Of a stretch of DNA of 35,787 nucleotides, positions 26,897 to 34,330 are shown in pieces. The stretch comes from Syntrophorhabdaceae bacterium (GTDB taxonomy: Bacteria; Desulfobacterota; Syntrophorhabdia; Syntrophorhabdales; Syntrophorhabdaceae), in assembly GCA_028713955.1 (NCBI GenBank), contig JAQTNJ010000010.1, positions 1 through 35,787 on the forward strand, given 5' to 3'. How positions within the stretch are numbered: the first letter of the stretch is position 1; each line of letters begins with the position of its first letter. The notes below the pieces were generated by a model. The model had not been told where the DNA came from. It worked only from the letters and a program-made list of their open reading frames with translations, and did not search any database. A program made the translations under genes and the position numbers.

Positions 26897-27814
26897 TCAG
26901 TTACTGTGTGTTGTTACTAAACCTTCCACTATCTCCTTCACCCTGTTTTGATTTGTTTTTGAGCCTACCCTGCTTGTAACAGACGACAATACGTCCTGAC
27001 ACATCCGGCTGAACATCCCGTTCGAACGGGAAGGTGATAAATTCTGGATCTTTGCGGCCCTTGCAATCATAATGCAGGCGCGAATGGTCGGCGCAAATTC
27101 GCACTTGCCCGATTCTCTTAAGCCCCGGACGATCCTTACTATCATTTCTACATCTTTTTTAGGAAGTCTCGATTTTGCATGGGTAATGGCAACTTCTGTT
27201 TCATGGTCAAAGTGGTCTAAATCCATCGTTACCATTCTGTCTCTCAGGGCGTCCTGACTTCTGTGCACTCCGGCATACTCCTCGGGATTGCTGGTAAACA
27301 GTGCGGTAAAATCGGGGTGTACCTTCAGATATGGCCCTTCCACCCCTCTTCCTGCCGGCAAATCCATAATCCGTTCCTGCAGAATAGACAGGAGGATGTT
27401 ATTTGCCTCCGGACGTGATCGCGTAAACTCGTCATAGATAAGGGTAAACCCGTACTTGCATGCCACAGTGAGGCGGTTATCAACCCATCTCTTGACCATG
27501 TCTTCCTCTGTCTTGAGGACCCTTGAGACAAAACGGTCAACCACCTTTCTCATCCTGTATCCATATTCACCACCCACAAGATTGGATGTGGTAAACTCTT
27601 CATCTCCATGAATTAAAACAACCGGTCTCCCTATCTTGCTTGCAACATGCATGGCAAGAGTAGTTTTGCCGGTGCCTGAAACCCCTCTGAAATGAACCGG
27701 AAAACCCGCCTTTATATAGAAGACTGCCCTGTCACTCACATCCTTTATGTATTTTGTTTCCACAAAGTCAGGTAAAGCAGCCGGCTCCAATATTGTTGTG
27801 TTTTCTTCAATCAT
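26897..27814 (-). CDS. gvpN: GvpN, AAA+ ATPase of gas vesicle assembly
   Basis: 305 residues of MoxR-type AAA+ ATPase. The Walker A GVSGTGKT is at 44-51, Walker B is LIYDEFTRSRPEANN, and sensor residues fall in TSNPEEYAGVHRSQDALRDRM (split here as two motifs: TSNPEEY and ALRDRM). GvpN enhances vesicle growth; family members interact with GvpA and, in cyanobacteria, GvpC. The start overlaps the upstream coiled-coil gene by 4 bases. Confidence 0.96.
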   Translation of the reverse strand: MIEENTTILEPAALPDFVETKYIKDVSDRAVFYIKAGFPVHFRGVSGTGKTTLAMHVASKIGRPVVLIHGDEEFTTSNLVGGEYGYRMRKVVDRFVSRVLKTEEDMVKRWVDNRLTVACKYGFTLIYDEFTRSRPEANNILLSILQERIMDLPAGRGVEGPYLKVHPDFTALFTSNPEEYAGVHRSQDALRDRMVTMDLDHFDHETEVAITHAKSRLPKKDVEMIVRIVRGLRESGKCEFAPTIRACIMIARAAKIQNLSPSRSNGMFSRMCQDVLSSVTSRVGSKTNQNRVKEIVEGLVTTHSN

Positions 27815-28143
27815 TTCGGTTTTCCTCCCAAAATGTTCTTAATATCATTCCAGATTATTTTCGCCTCAGCCAAATCCGCCCTTACTTCTTTTTCTCTTTT
27901 CTTGAAGTCATCTCTCATGGCATTGACATCTTTCAAAAGGTTGTCCCTGTTTTCCTTTAAATCCTTTTTCAGGTCTTTGCCCATTTCCGTATGAAGCCTT
28001 CTGGTTTCATCAAGAAATTCTGCCGTATCCTTTTTAATGGCATCGGTCCGGTCTTTCAATCCCCGTATCCTGTCTTTTCTATCCTTATGGCCTGTCAGAA
28101 TATCTTCAGAGAGATTTCTCATACCACCCGAAAAATCATCCAT
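27811..28143 (-). CDS. Short GvpC-like helical protein
   Basis: 110 residues, almost entirely charged helix (Lys, Asp, Glu, Arg). Its first 45 residues (GMRNLSEDILTGHKDRKDRI..., then DETRRLHTEM) follow the pattern of the start of the next protein upstream (SMRDLTEHILTSYNVRTKAL..., then EERKNM). It therefore looks like a shortened paralogue of that GvpC-like protein without the 33-residue repeats. GvpT-like proteins are an alternative label. It is coupled to gvpN by a 4-base overlap. Confidence 0.82.
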   Translation of the reverse strand: MDDFSGGMRNLSEDILTGHKDRKDRIRGLKDRTDAIKKDTAEFLDETRRLHTEMGKDLKKDLKENRDNLLKDVNAMRDDFKKREKEVRADLAEAKIIWNDIKNILGGKPK

Positions 28144-28195
28144 ATGGAGCCTCCTGATAAAATTCGTTTCTTGTTTAAAATCTCAGGTTTCCAGT

Positions 28196-29209
28196 TCAAT
28201 GCTTTTCTTTTGAAAACCTTGAACCGTGAACCCTGAGCCTTGAGCTTTGAAATGCCTCCAGCGGATAGTATAGATTTGCTTCTTTCCTTACCCTGCCTCT
28301 TTCCAGCAGCTTCTTGGCTTTCATTCCCAGTTTCATTCTGGGAAGACCAAACGCCATCTCCATGTTTCCCACTTTTACCCCTTCGGGATGCTTGTTGATA
28401 TATTCCAGCACCCTGCCTTCGATCTCCACCTCCGGCATTGCTTTCTTTTGTTTGAGCCCTTTTTTCTCAATCGCTTCCTGGACCGTGGAAGTCTTCTCCA
28501 CAATTTCTACCGATGGAGCTGTGGTCTTCATTCTCGAGCCGGATAATTTTGAAGACATCCTGTCCCATGATTTTCCAGCTTCCTTCATATCAGTATCGTA
28601 ACCATGCAAGAGGCGTGAGACATCTTTTGCCAGATCGTTCACGTACCTGGTTAAGCCCTTTTTCAGCGAATCACTCATCCGGCCGTGTGATTTTTCAAAT
28701 TCTTTCAGCTTATCCCTCGTGTATATACGGATGCTTTTCAGATTAGCTGCAAGTGTATCCTTGAGTCCAGCCGACATCTCGCCGTGCGTCTTCTTAAAGC
28801 CGTTCATCATTGCACTTGTATCCCTGGTCAGGCTGTTTACAAAATCCCCGAGATTTTTCACCTGTTTATCGCTCATCTGCCGGCGGCCTTTCAATAACCG
28901 GTTAAGCATACCTGAAGTATTTTTGGTAAGATCATTCGCAAAACCTTCCAGATAGTTTGTCTGTTCATCACCCATGGTTTTACGGTTTTTACGAAAACCA
29001 TTCAGCATGTCATCAACACTTGCCGCTAAACCATTTTTAAAATCTGACAGGTGTTTGTTCTGTTCCTGCCCCATATTTTTCCGTTCTTCAGTAAAATCAC
29101 TCAGCGTTTTCCGGGTATCGCTTACAAGATCACCCAGCGCTTTCGTCCTCACATTATACGAAGTAAGGATATGTTCCGTTAAATCTCTCATACTGCTTGC
29201 GACTTCCAT
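28196..29209 (-). CDS. gvpC: GvpC-like protein with 33-residue repeats and a C-terminal winged helix
   Basis: 337 residues. After an N-terminal segment, about four to five amphipathic repeats occupy about 31-200. Two are exactly 33 residues (65-97 and 98-130), each with the pattern (V/T)S.MLN.....R..M...Q...L..F...LT. The 33-residue period is that of cyanobacterial GvpC, which wraps and stiffens the GvpA shell. Unlike GvpC it continues into a linker (about 205-260) and a winged-helix-like domain (263-318: LEYINKHPEGVKVGNMEMA, KAKKLLERGRVRKE). The last 19 residues (SSRLRVHGSRF) are encoded by a degenerate repeat tract. The assignment as GvpC rests on repeat length and operon position. Confidence 0.85.
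   Translation of the reverse strand: MEVASSMRDLTEHILTSYNVRTKALGDLVSDTRKTLSDFTEERKNMGQEQNKHLSDFKNGLAASVDDMLNGFRKNRKTMGDEQTNYLEGFANDLTKNTSGMLNRLLKGRRQMSDKQVKNLGDFVNSLTRDTSAMMNGFKKTHGEMSAGLKDTLAANLKSIRIYTRDKLKEFEKSHGRMSDSLKKGLTRYVNDLAKDVSRLLHGYDTDMKEAGKSWDRMSSKLSGSRMKTTAPSVEIVEKTSTVQEAIEKKGLKQKKAMPEVEIEGRVLEYINKHPEGVKVGNMEMAFGLPRMKLGMKAKKLLERGRVRKEANLYYPLEAFQSSRLRVHGSRFSKEKH
28213..28250. repeat. Degenerate TTGAACC-type tract at the 3' end of the gvpC-like gene
   Basis: Units ACCTTGAACCGTGAACCC and TGAGCCTTGAGCTTTGAA on the plus strand, about 7-base period. It encodes part of the C-terminal tail, so the original stop may have lain upstream, near residue 318. Confidence 0.65.
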
Positions 29210-29237
29210 AATTTCCTCCTTGTTATTTCAAATATAT

Positions 29238-29987
29238 TTACGCATATACTCTTTCAAGCCTTTCTTTCCTGAATGAATTGAGCATCATTTGTACATTCTC
29301 TTTCCTGTCCAGGTGTTGTACGGCCCGTTCTTTCGATTGAGTCTTAAATTGCTTGAGCATCAACTTTAAATCCTTAATTCTGAGTTCCCTTCCTTTAGAG
29401 AGAAGCTCCACCAGGGTAGAAGATAGTTCACTCTGTTCTTTCTGAAATGCCCTTAGCTTGGTGGTGACTTCCGCCTTTCTTTCTTCTTGTTTTTTGAGAA
29501 TGTCTTGAAGCATCTGATGAAATTCCTTAATCCTATCGATGTTATCCCTGTTCAGGGAACCTCTGAAACTTCCAAGGTTCTCTCTTATTGTCTTTGCCAT
29601 ATCTCTTTGTTCCGTAAGGTAACCGTTAAGAAGACCCCTCACTTCTCTTTCCCTGTCATCCTGGGATAAGAGAATAGTATTCATCATGGTATCAAAATCC
29701 TTTTTCCTGAGAGACTCATTTCTCGCAAGGATATCCCGTAACTCGATTTTTAATCTCTCTCTTTCCTGCTTTGTATTTGACATAGAGTCCTGGTATTCAC
29801 CAAGAACCGTCTGTGTATTATCAATAATTGTGCTGAGACTTTGCAGCCTATCTTCATATGAAGAAGTAATTTCCTCAAATTCACCAAGAACCGTCTGTGT
29901 ATTATCAATAATGGTACAGAGTAATTTTTCTTCGTATGAAGCAACAATTTCCTCAACAACATGTTTTAAGTTTACAGTATCCACCAT
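29238..29987 (-). CDS. Long helical GvpC-like protein, first after gvpA
   Basis: About 249 residues from ATG 29987, preceded by GAGAAGG 9 bases upstream (a TTG at 30005 and an ATG at 29996 are also in frame). It is nearly all helix and coiled coil, rich in Lys, Glu, Arg, Gln and Leu, with no membrane segment. Two copies of TIIDNTQTVLGE (28 residues apart) reflect an internal DNA duplication. Later segments (RGLLNGYLTEQRDMAKTI; MMLNSFRKER) echo the repeats of the adjacent gvpC-like protein. Its place directly after gvpA suggests a shell-binding protein, but the family is not certain. Confidence 0.83.
   Translation of the reverse strand: MVDTVNLKHVVEEIVASYEEKLLCTIIDNTQTVLGEFEEITSSYEDRLQSLSTIIDNTQTVLGEYQDSMSNTKQERERLKIELRDILARNESLRKKDFDTMMNTILLSQDDREREVRGLLNGYLTEQRDMAKTIRENLGSFRGSLNRDNIDRIKEFHQMLQDILKKQEERKAEVTTKLRAFQKEQSELSSTLVELLSKGRELRIKDLKLMLKQFKTQSKERAVQHLDRKENVQMMLNSFRKERLERVYA
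29795..29912 (-). repeat. Intragenic 34-base direct repeat, 84 bases apart
   Basis: 29795-29828 and 29879-29912 are identical (starting ATTCACCAAGAACCGTCTG on the plus strand). The 84-base spacing equals 28 codons, so the duplication keeps the frame and the helical phase (four heptads). Confidence 0.9.
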
Positions 29988-30069
29988 ATTGTCCATCCTT
30001 CTCAAATGAAAGAAAGTTCCTGGCGTGTCATGCTTTTTGATCCCTTACTCTTACAGCGTAAAGGCTTGA

Positions 30070-30107
30070 GGATGACGCGGCAAGAACCTTCATCCGCCAT
30101 CTTTGGC
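30070..30107 (-). other. Two adjacent inverted repeats after gvpA
   Basis: GGATGA (30070-30075) pairs with TCATCC (30090-30095), and GCCA-N4-TGGC (30096-30107) follows directly. They lie in the 136-base gap between gvpA and the next gene. No U-run follows on the minus strand. Such a structure could stabilise gvpA mRNA or partly terminate transcription so that gvpA is made in excess (inference). Confidence 0.45.
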
Positions 30108-30123
30108 AAAGTTTGAGAAACCC

Positions 30124-30330
30124 TTACGCTGCCGTTGCGGTAAGGCCTATTGCCTCAGCATACTTCAGGTACGTTTCTACCGATGCCACAACAACCCTGG
30201 CTTCAATAGCAAGTATTTCAATACCTACCAGAGAAACCCTCACCCATGCATCGACAACTACTCCCTTGTCGAGAATTCTGTCGATTACCTCAACCAAACT
30301 GGATGAACCTATTGCTTTTTCTACTGCCAT
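30124..30330 (-). CDS. gvpA: GvpA, major gas vesicle shell protein
   Basis: 68 residues, the normal length, and highly conserved: [40 protein letters not shown], then [15 protein letters not shown]. It is the small hydrophobic protein that polymerises into the ribbed, gas-permeable wall. ATG 30330 is preferred over a GTG at 30342 because family members begin near MAVEK and GGGTGGTG lies just upstream. It is the first structural gene of the operon, 111 bases after a receiver-only regulator. I found no convincing promoter in that gap, so transcription probably reads through from the sigma54 promoter. Confidence 0.97.
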   Translation of the reverse strand: MAVEKAIGSSSLVEVIDRILDKGVVVDAWVRVSLVGIEILAIEARVVVASVETYLKYAEAIGLTATAA

Positions 30331-30419
30331 AATTAACACCACCCTTCTTTTTAGATTCCGCTTTTATAAAGGGAGCGGTGAACCCAACACTTTCAATATT
30401 CCTGTGTATGCAGAAGCCT

Positions 30420-30434
30420 GCGGCTACCTGCCGC
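30420..30434 (-). other. Small stem-loop between the receiver gene and gvpA
   Basis: GCGGC-TACCT-GCCGC lies just after the receiver-gene stop. It lacks a U-tract, so it is not a clear terminator; it could be an mRNA processing or pausing site upstream of gvpA. Confidence 0.35.
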
Positions 30435-30441
30435 TTATTGT

Positions 30442-30819
30442 CTACTGTATTAAGCTTTTCTTTTCGCTTAATGCCTTCTTGACGGTTTTCATCAGGACGT
30501 TCACATCAAAAGGTTTGTCGAAGAAACTATAAGCTCCTAATTCATGTGCCCTCGCCTTTACCGATTCACTCCCGTAAGCCGAGATCATTATCGTGTAAAG
30601 GGAAGATGTGATTCCAATCAGTTTTTCCAGTACTTCCAACCCGTTCATATCAAAAAGTTTATAATCCAGAACCATAAGGTCATAGGTTTTCTTTTTGAGC
30701 TCATTCAGCGCTGATTCACCATCGCAAGCTATCCTTACCACATACCCTTCGGCCCTCAGAACATCCGATATTACCTGGCACATATCCTCATTATCATCTA
30801 CAACCAAGATATTTTCCAT
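30442..30819 (-). CDS. Single-domain response regulator directly upstream of gvpA
   Basis: 125-residue receiver with D9/E11 acidic region, D52 phosphoacceptor, S80 at the switch position and K102. The usual proline after the phosphoacceptor (xMPxxxG) is replaced by phenylalanine (DYKLFDMNG). There is no output domain. It is the first gene after the sigma54 promoter and leads the gas vesicle operon, so it may feed back on the kinase/NtrC pair encoded upstream, or act on vesicle assembly by protein contact (inference). Confidence 0.9.
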   Translation of the reverse strand: MENILVVDDNEDMCQVISDVLRAEGYVVRIACDGESALNELKKKTYDLMVLDYKLFDMNGLEVLEKLIGITSSLYTIMISAYGSESVKARAHELGAYSFFDKPFDVNVLMKTVKKALSEKKSLIQ

Positions 30820-30840
30820 TCGCCTTTTCTGCCTCTTTTG

Positions 30841-30889
30841 AAATAACCAACCTATAAATAACCAATCTATATATAAATAACCAATCTAT
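30841..30889 (-). repeat. Three 15-base direct repeats in the operon leader
   Basis: AAATAACCAACCTAT (30841-30855), then AAATAACCAATCTAT twice (30856-30870 and 30875-30889), plus-strand reading. They lie between the sigma54 promoter and the first gene, i.e. in the predicted 5' untranslated leader. Spacing is 15 and 19 bases. They could be operator or RNA-binding sites. Confidence 0.8.
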
Positions 30890-30913
30890 CGTTCTTGACG
30901 TATGTCTTTCGTA

Positions 30914-30932
30914 TTTGCATAGACCATGCCAG
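30914..30932 (-). promoter_or_regulatory. Sigma54 (-24/-12) promoter of the gas vesicle operon
   Basis: On the minus strand the site reads CTGGCATGGTCTATGCAAA. GG (30930-30929) and GC (30918-30917) are separated by exactly 10 bases, and it matches the TGGCAC-N5-TTGCA consensus with two changes. Start of transcription would be near 30905, leaving a leader of about 86 bases. The sigma54 activator gene ends only about 180 bases upstream. Confidence 0.72.
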
Positions 30933-31063
30933 GACATCAATCATGCGTTAACATTCCCTTAGATGCTCTGTATCTCATTGATTTATAATGATACTTTTCC
31001 TGAAATGGTTTTTGATAGAATTGTCACAAAACAAATACGAGCGGTATTATTCCGGGGATTTGT

Positions 31064-31091
31064 AGAAATTTCTCTGCATTGTTGTAGAGAA
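31064..31091 (-). promoter_or_regulatory. Inverted repeats placed like an NtrC-type enhancer site
   Basis: A perfect palindrome AGAAATTTCT (31064-31073) overlaps TTCTCT-N10-AGAGAA (31070-31091). The centre is about 150 bases upstream of the -24/-12 element, the usual enhancer distance. It also lies 20 bases after the activator gene, so a weak transcript-end hairpin is the alternative. Confidence 0.45.
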
Positions 31092-31111
31092 TGGCTTACA
31101 CTTCTTTGTTA

Positions 31112-32530
31112 TTATTTTATTCCATGCTTGTTGAGTCTGGCATAGAGCGTCATGCGGTCTATCCCGAGCATCTTTGCTGCCTTTGATTTATTGCCGCCCG
31201 TAAGGTATAATGCCTGCGTGATAATGTTCCGTTCGATATTGTCAATTTCCTTTTTGGCAATCTCATGAAGTGAAAAGCCCTTCTTCAATTCCGCCATAAT
31301 GTCGACCTGTTCCGATAGATTGTTCGGATCTGAATATGGTTCTGAAACGGTATCCTGGAAAAGGCATGGCTGGACAATATTCTCCGATTCTGCCAGAAGG
31401 GCTGCCCTCATCACCGTATTTTTCAGTTCCCTTACATTTCCTGGCCAGTGATAATCGAGAAGGGTTTTCATCGCTTCAGGAGAAAATCCCTTTACGTCTT
31501 TATTAAATTCTTTCCTGGCCCCTTCGAGAAAACGGTTTACAAGGTATGGAATATCTTCCTTTCTTTCCCTTAACGGGGGCAAGATAATGGGAAATTCGTT
31601 TAATCTATGAAACAAATCGTTTCTGAACCTTCCCGCCTTCAGCGCTTCGGGGAGATCTACATTTGAGGCCGCAACAATCCGGACATCAACCTTTATATCT
31701 TTTTTTCCACCGAGGTGCTCCAGCCTTTTCTCCTGCAAGACCCTTAATAATTTCGCCTGGGCTGGGTCCGGCAGGTTTGTTATCTCATCCAAAAAGAGCG
31801 TACCCCCATTTGCCTGTTCAAATTTACCCTCTTTGATGGTATCTGCGCCTGTAAAAGCGCCTTTTTCATAGCCGAAGAGTTCGCTCTCAACAAGGGATTC
31901 CGGTATGGAACCACAATCAACGGCAACAAAGGCTTTGTCGCTCCTCTGGCTTTTTTTATGTATCAGGTGCGCGACCAATTCTTTCCCGGTTCCGCTTTCT
32001 CCCTGCAGCACTATTGTTAAATTCGTAGGAGAAACAATATCAATCTGCTTAAAAACCTGCTTCATCCTTTGACTTTCTCCGGTAAGCTCTACTATCAGGT
32101 CTGAGGCGGTTTTTTCCCCCAATTGTTTCCGCAGGCTCTGAACCTCCTTACTCAGGTATTGTGTCTGCAAGACCCTCTTTATGGCAATGAGCAATTCATC
32201 ATTATCAAAGGGCTTGGTAATATACTCAAAGGCCCCCAGTTTCATTGCCTGCACAGCCCCCTTTATATCTCCATACGCTGTAAGCATGATAATGGCAAGA
32301 TCCTGATTGATTCTCTTCATTTCTTCTAAAACCTTTATGCCATCCATATCGGGCAAATGTATATCCAGCAAAACAAGGTTTGCAGACATACCTTTTACCT
32401 CTTTCAGCGCCTTCCTGCCGTCTCCGGCAACCGATATCTCATACCCCTTGCTCTTCAATATATTTGAAAGGAGAAACTGCATATCCTTGTTATCGTCAAC
32501 TATTAGTATTTTTTCCATCTGCGTAAACAT
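31112..32530 (-). CDS. NtrC-family sigma54-dependent response regulator
   Basis: 472 residues. The receiver (about 5-122) has D56 and K106. The central AAA+ activator domain has Walker A GESGTGKE (177-184), the sigma54-contacting GAFTGA loop (224-229) and Walker B GTLFLDEI (243-250). A Fis-type helix-turn-helix lies at about 440-470 (GGNKSKAAKMLGIDRMTLYARL, in two parts: GGNKSKAAKML and RMTLYARL). It starts 2 bases after the kinase gene stop, so kinase and regulator form a pair. With GAFTGA intact it should open sigma54 promoters; the nearest candidate is the one in front of the gas vesicle operon. Confidence 0.96.
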   Translation of the reverse strand: MFTQMEKILIVDDNKDMQFLLSNILKSKGYEISVAGDGRKALKEVKGMSANLVLLDIHLPDMDGIKVLEEMKRINQDLAIIMLTAYGDIKGAVQAMKLGAFEYITKPFDNDELLIAIKRVLQTQYLSKEVQSLRKQLGEKTASDLIVELTGESQRMKQVFKQIDIVSPTNLTIVLQGESGTGKELVAHLIHKKSQRSDKAFVAVDCGSIPESLVESELFGYEKGAFTGADTIKEGKFEQANGGTLFLDEITNLPDPAQAKLLRVLQEKRLEHLGGKKDIKVDVRIVAASNVDLPEALKAGRFRNDLFHRLNEFPIILPPLRERKEDIPYLVNRFLEGARKEFNKDVKGFSPEAMKTLLDYHWPGNVRELKNTVMRAALLAESENIVQPCLFQDTVSEPYSDPNNLSEQVDIMAELKKGFSLHEIAKKEIDNIERNIITQALYLTGGNKSKAAKMLGIDRMTLYARLNKHGIK

Positions 32531-32532
32531 TT

Positions 32533-34194
32533 TTAATTTTCCCGTGCAATCGGCAGATCTATTGTGATCGTTGTGCCTTCCCCCACCCCGCTGGTAACGG
32601 AAAGCTTTCCCTTGTGAGAGCTTATTACCTCATCTGCAAGGCATAATCCTAATCCTATGCCGGTACGTTTCGTAGTAAAAAAGGGGTGAAAAATATTTTC
32701 GAGATCTTCCTGCGGGATACCCTTTCCTGTATCCTGGATAGTAATGATTATTTTGTTTTCGTCAAAGTATGGGTAAGCATTCACGATAAGTTTTCCGCCT
32801 TTCGGCATAGCATCCAGGGCATTATCAACGAAATTGAGGAGGGCCTTTCTCATACGTTCTTCGTCCATTAAGATAGGGGACAATTTACCGGATATCTTCT
32901 TATGCAAAAGTATGTGCTGTTTTTCGCACCGTGTCTTTACAAGATTACATACCATGTTTATCGCATCATTTATGCTGCCTGATTTCAGAGAAACATCGCT
33001 CGGTTTTGCAAGGTCCAAAAGGTCTTTTATGATCTTGTTTGCATGATCAGAATTCCTCAACATGATTTTCAGGTGTTTCTTGATCTCTTTATCGCGTTCG
33101 TATTGAGCAAGACAAAACTGGGCAGAGGCACGGATATTTGCAAGAGGGTTTCTGATCTCATGGGCTATACCCGATGAAAATTTTCCCAGAAGGGCCAATT
33201 TCTCGATGCGAATCAATTCCTGTTGGGCCTCTTTCAGTTCTTCATATGCCTCCGAAAGTGACTCCTTCGTCTGCCTGCGCTCCGTTATGTCATGCAGGAC
33301 AAGGACAGTAAAACCCCTGTTCATCCGGTTTGCTTCATTATTTTTTGTGACAGGCTTTGACATGGATGTTTTATTCTGCTGGGTACGGATAGGCCTCATC
33401 CGTATATCGAAATACCGCTTCAATACCTCGTCCTTCACCTCCAATTCCACGGGTTTACCGATCGCTGAATCCTTTAAACCGTTTGATATAAAATCCTTGA
33501 GGTAACAGTCAGACTTTGTGCAATATGGATGGAGAACATCGTGCGGTGTCTGTCTTTCCATATCGCCGGGATGTGCGAAACCCCAACTTTCAGCTCCCCG
33601 GTTGGAACGGATAATATATCCCCTTTCATCAAGGACGATGACAAGCTCACTGAGGGAATCTACCAGTGATTCCCATTCCTGTTTTGCCTGTGTAATCTTT
33701 TCTACACTCTCTGCAAGCTCCTTTTCCCTTTGTTTGCGGCTGGTGACATCTCTTAAGTAAGCAAGAGAAGCGGGTTCTCCATTCAACGATATGTTTGTCG
33801 CCGAAACCTCAATATGAACCGTCTCGCCATTTTTCCTGATACCTTTCATTTCATATATGGACGGTACGGATTCGTTTTTCTGCCTTCCCCGGTTATTCCG
33901 CAGGACGCGTTCACAATCATCGGGGTGTACTGTAAGCGATATGGGTTTCCCTATGATCTCTTCTACCTGCTCGTAGCCGAAAATTTCCAGAAATCTCTTA
34001 TTTACAAAAACATGGTTATCGCCACGCACCATGGCAACACCATCATTGGAATGTTCTATTGCTATCCTGTAACGGTCTTCACTCTCAATAAGCGCCTTTT
34101 CCATCTGCTTACGGAGCGTGACGTCGCGGTGAACATCGAGCTTGTCTGGCGGTCTTTCTTTCTGTTCTTCTTTTTTTCTTGTCTTTGCTTTCAT
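32533..34194 (-). CDS. Soluble PAS-PAS histidine kinase (NtrB-like)
   Basis: 553 residues without membrane segments. PAS1 is at about 35-155 and PAS2 at about 175-305. PAS2 contains a Cys pair (C225, C230) in HPYCTKSDCYL. HisKA has H345 in GIAHEIRNPLANI. The HATPase has N box NFVDNALDAMPKGG (about 454-467), G1 DTGKGIP (488-494) and G2 GIGLGL (512-517). A strong ribosome site (AAGGGAG) precedes ATG 34194. It should phosphorylate the NtrC-type protein encoded 2 bases downstream. An intracellular signal sensed by PAS, perhaps redox or metal through the Cys pair, would then control vesicle synthesis (inference). Confidence 0.95.
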   Translation of the reverse strand: MKAKTRKKEEQKERPPDKLDVHRDVTLRKQMEKALIESEDRYRIAIEHSNDGVAMVRGDNHVFVNKRFLEIFGYEQVEEIIGKPISLTVHPDDCERVLRNNRGRQKNESVPSIYEMKGIRKNGETVHIEVSATNISLNGEPASLAYLRDVTSRKQREKELAESVEKITQAKQEWESLVDSLSELVIVLDERGYIIRSNRGAESWGFAHPGDMERQTPHDVLHPYCTKSDCYLKDFISNGLKDSAIGKPVELEVKDEVLKRYFDIRMRPIRTQQNKTSMSKPVTKNNEANRMNRGFTVLVLHDITERRQTKESLSEAYEELKEAQQELIRIEKLALLGKFSSGIAHEIRNPLANIRASAQFCLAQYERDKEIKKHLKIMLRNSDHANKIIKDLLDLAKPSDVSLKSGSINDAINMVCNLVKTRCEKQHILLHKKISGKLSPILMDEERMRKALLNFVDNALDAMPKGGKLIVNAYPYFDENKIIITIQDTGKGIPQEDLENIFHPFFTTKRTGIGLGLCLADEVISSHKGKLSVTSGVGEGTTITIDLPIAREN

Positions 34195-34330
34195 GACAAC
34201 TCCCTTATTTGTCAGGACAGCAATGTGTGCCCGTGTCTTTCCTTGCGGGAATGGGTCTTGACGCTAATATGGCCCCTCATAGATAAGAGTGGTACTGTGC
34301 CCCTTTTTATGTGCTCCTCGCTGTTATCCC

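Noticed and set aside
30331-30441. A sigma70 promoter directly before gvpA (TTGAAA ... TATAAA)
   Set aside because: The spacer is about 22 bases, too long, and no better pair was seen.
34220-34232. GGGCACACATTGC on the minus strand, resembling a sigma54 promoter
   Set aside because: GG and GC are separated by 9 bases rather than 10, and no element supports it nearby.
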